Assembly: GCA_035647175.1 (NCBI GenBank)
Contig: DASRNX010000027.1
Coordinates: forward strand, 1-7,654
Direction: 5' to 3'
DNA: 7,654 bases
Source of the DNA: UBA3941 sp035647175
GTDB taxonomy: Bacteria; Bacillota; Clostridia; Caldicoprobacterales; UBA3941
Part shown: in pieces, positions 7,384 to 7,654 of the stretch
Layout: each line of letters opens with the position of its first letter
How positions within the stretch are numbered: position 1 is the stretch's first letter
Made by a program: the position numbers and the translations under genes
The notes under the pieces: generated by a model
Told to the model about the DNA's origin: nothing
Databases searched by the model: none
The model's input: only the letters and a program-made list of their open reading frames with translations

Positions 7384-7654
7384 GAGAGTTAAGGGTAGGG
7401 AAGACCTAATATATTTTAAGGATAATCCTGGTTATAGGCGGATCTTTAATGGGATATATAAAAAGTATCGCTCCTTGGGCAGGCTGGGAGGCACTATCAC
7501 CCTTCGAGGCCTGACCCGGGATGAAAAGAATGTTTTAAGCAGCCATCTAAGAAGGGATTATTCGCGGAAGTCCTCGGCCAGCTTTTCCGTAAATGCCTTT
7601 GTAGAATCCCTCGGGCATACAAGGTTTAATTTATATTCCCTTGAAGAAATATTG
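7376..7654 (+). CDS. jetD: Wadjet type I JetD, nuclease subunit (DUF3323 N-terminal part, TIGR02679), cut by window end
   Basis: First 93 codons, open to the right edge. JetD is the DNA-cleaving subunit, related to the TopoVI A subunit (Spo11-like) through a C-terminal Toprim domain (DUF2399). That domain is not in view, so nuclease activity cannot be judged here. The visible part matches the N-terminal DUF3323 region: YFKDNPGYRRIFNGIYKKY at 13-31, then LGRLGGTITLRGLTRDEKNVLSSHLRRDY (33-61), SASFSVNAFVESLGHTRF (65-82) and LEEIL (89-93). The LGRLGG..L..LT..E...L...L.RDY pattern is what I recall as the family hallmark. The ATG at 7376 starts 8 bases inside jetC, with a weak AGG five bases upstream, so translation probably depends on ribosomes finishing jetC. 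No other in-frame start lies nearby. Gene order jetA-B-C-D independently supports the call. Confidence 0.9.
   Translation, partial: MDRRVKGREDLIYFKDNPGYRRIFNGIYKKYRSLGRLGGTITLRGLTRDEKNVLSSHLRRDYSRKSSASFSVNAFVESLGHTRFNLYSLEEIL

Noticed and set aside
1..7654. CRISPR arrays, tRNA or rRNA genes, insertion sequences, terminators, internal promoters
   Set aside because: No regularly spaced repeats, cloverleaf segments, transposase motifs or hairpin-plus-T-run structures were seen. Essentially every base is coding, with gaps of only 10 and 14 bases.

Overview
The window carries most of a type I Wadjet anti-plasmid defence operon, all on the + strand. It begins inside a radical SAM/SPASM maturase gene of the anaerobic sulfatase-maturating enzyme (anSME) type, cut by the left edge. 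The next three genes are complete: jetA (kleisin-like, DUF2397/TIGR02677), jetB (KITE-like, DUF2398/TIGR02678) and jetC (SMC-like ATPase, TIGR02680). The first 93 codons of jetD (nuclease subunit, DUF3323/DUF2399, TIGR02679) follow and run off the right edge. Families were assigned by reading the translations against remembered conserved motifs; no database search was possible.

The layout is extremely compact. The maturase ends at 550, and the AGGAGGG ribosome binding site of jetA overlaps its stop codon. jetA to jetB is a 14-base gap, jetB and jetC share an ATGA, and jetC and jetD overlap by 8 bases. No promoter, terminator, tRNA, rRNA, CRISPR array or insertion sequence is visible, so transcription must start left of the window and continue past its right edge. 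No stretch above 20 bases lacks a gene.

How the genes should work together, from published work on Wadjet: JetC dimers form an SMC motor, bridged by the JetA kleisin and bound by JetB dimers. The motor extrudes loops on DNA. On small closed circles such as plasmids it stalls, which lets JetD cleave the DNA. The large coiled-coil ATPase and its two accessory genes are fully visible here; the JetD catalytic Toprim domain is not. The maturase has no known role in Wadjet. It is either a neighbouring metabolic gene sharing the transcript or a possible accessory gene.

The organism is probably an anaerobic Firmicute of the clostridial type. Reasons are the anSME-like oxygen-sensitive enzyme, strong AG-rich ribosome binding sites, use of GTG as a start, and heavy use of AGG/AGA for Arg and ATA for Ile at a roughly 45-50% GC estimated by eye. 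This is inference, and the genus cannot be named. The system is known in type, so the window looks like a clean new example of Wadjet rather than a wholly undescribed system.
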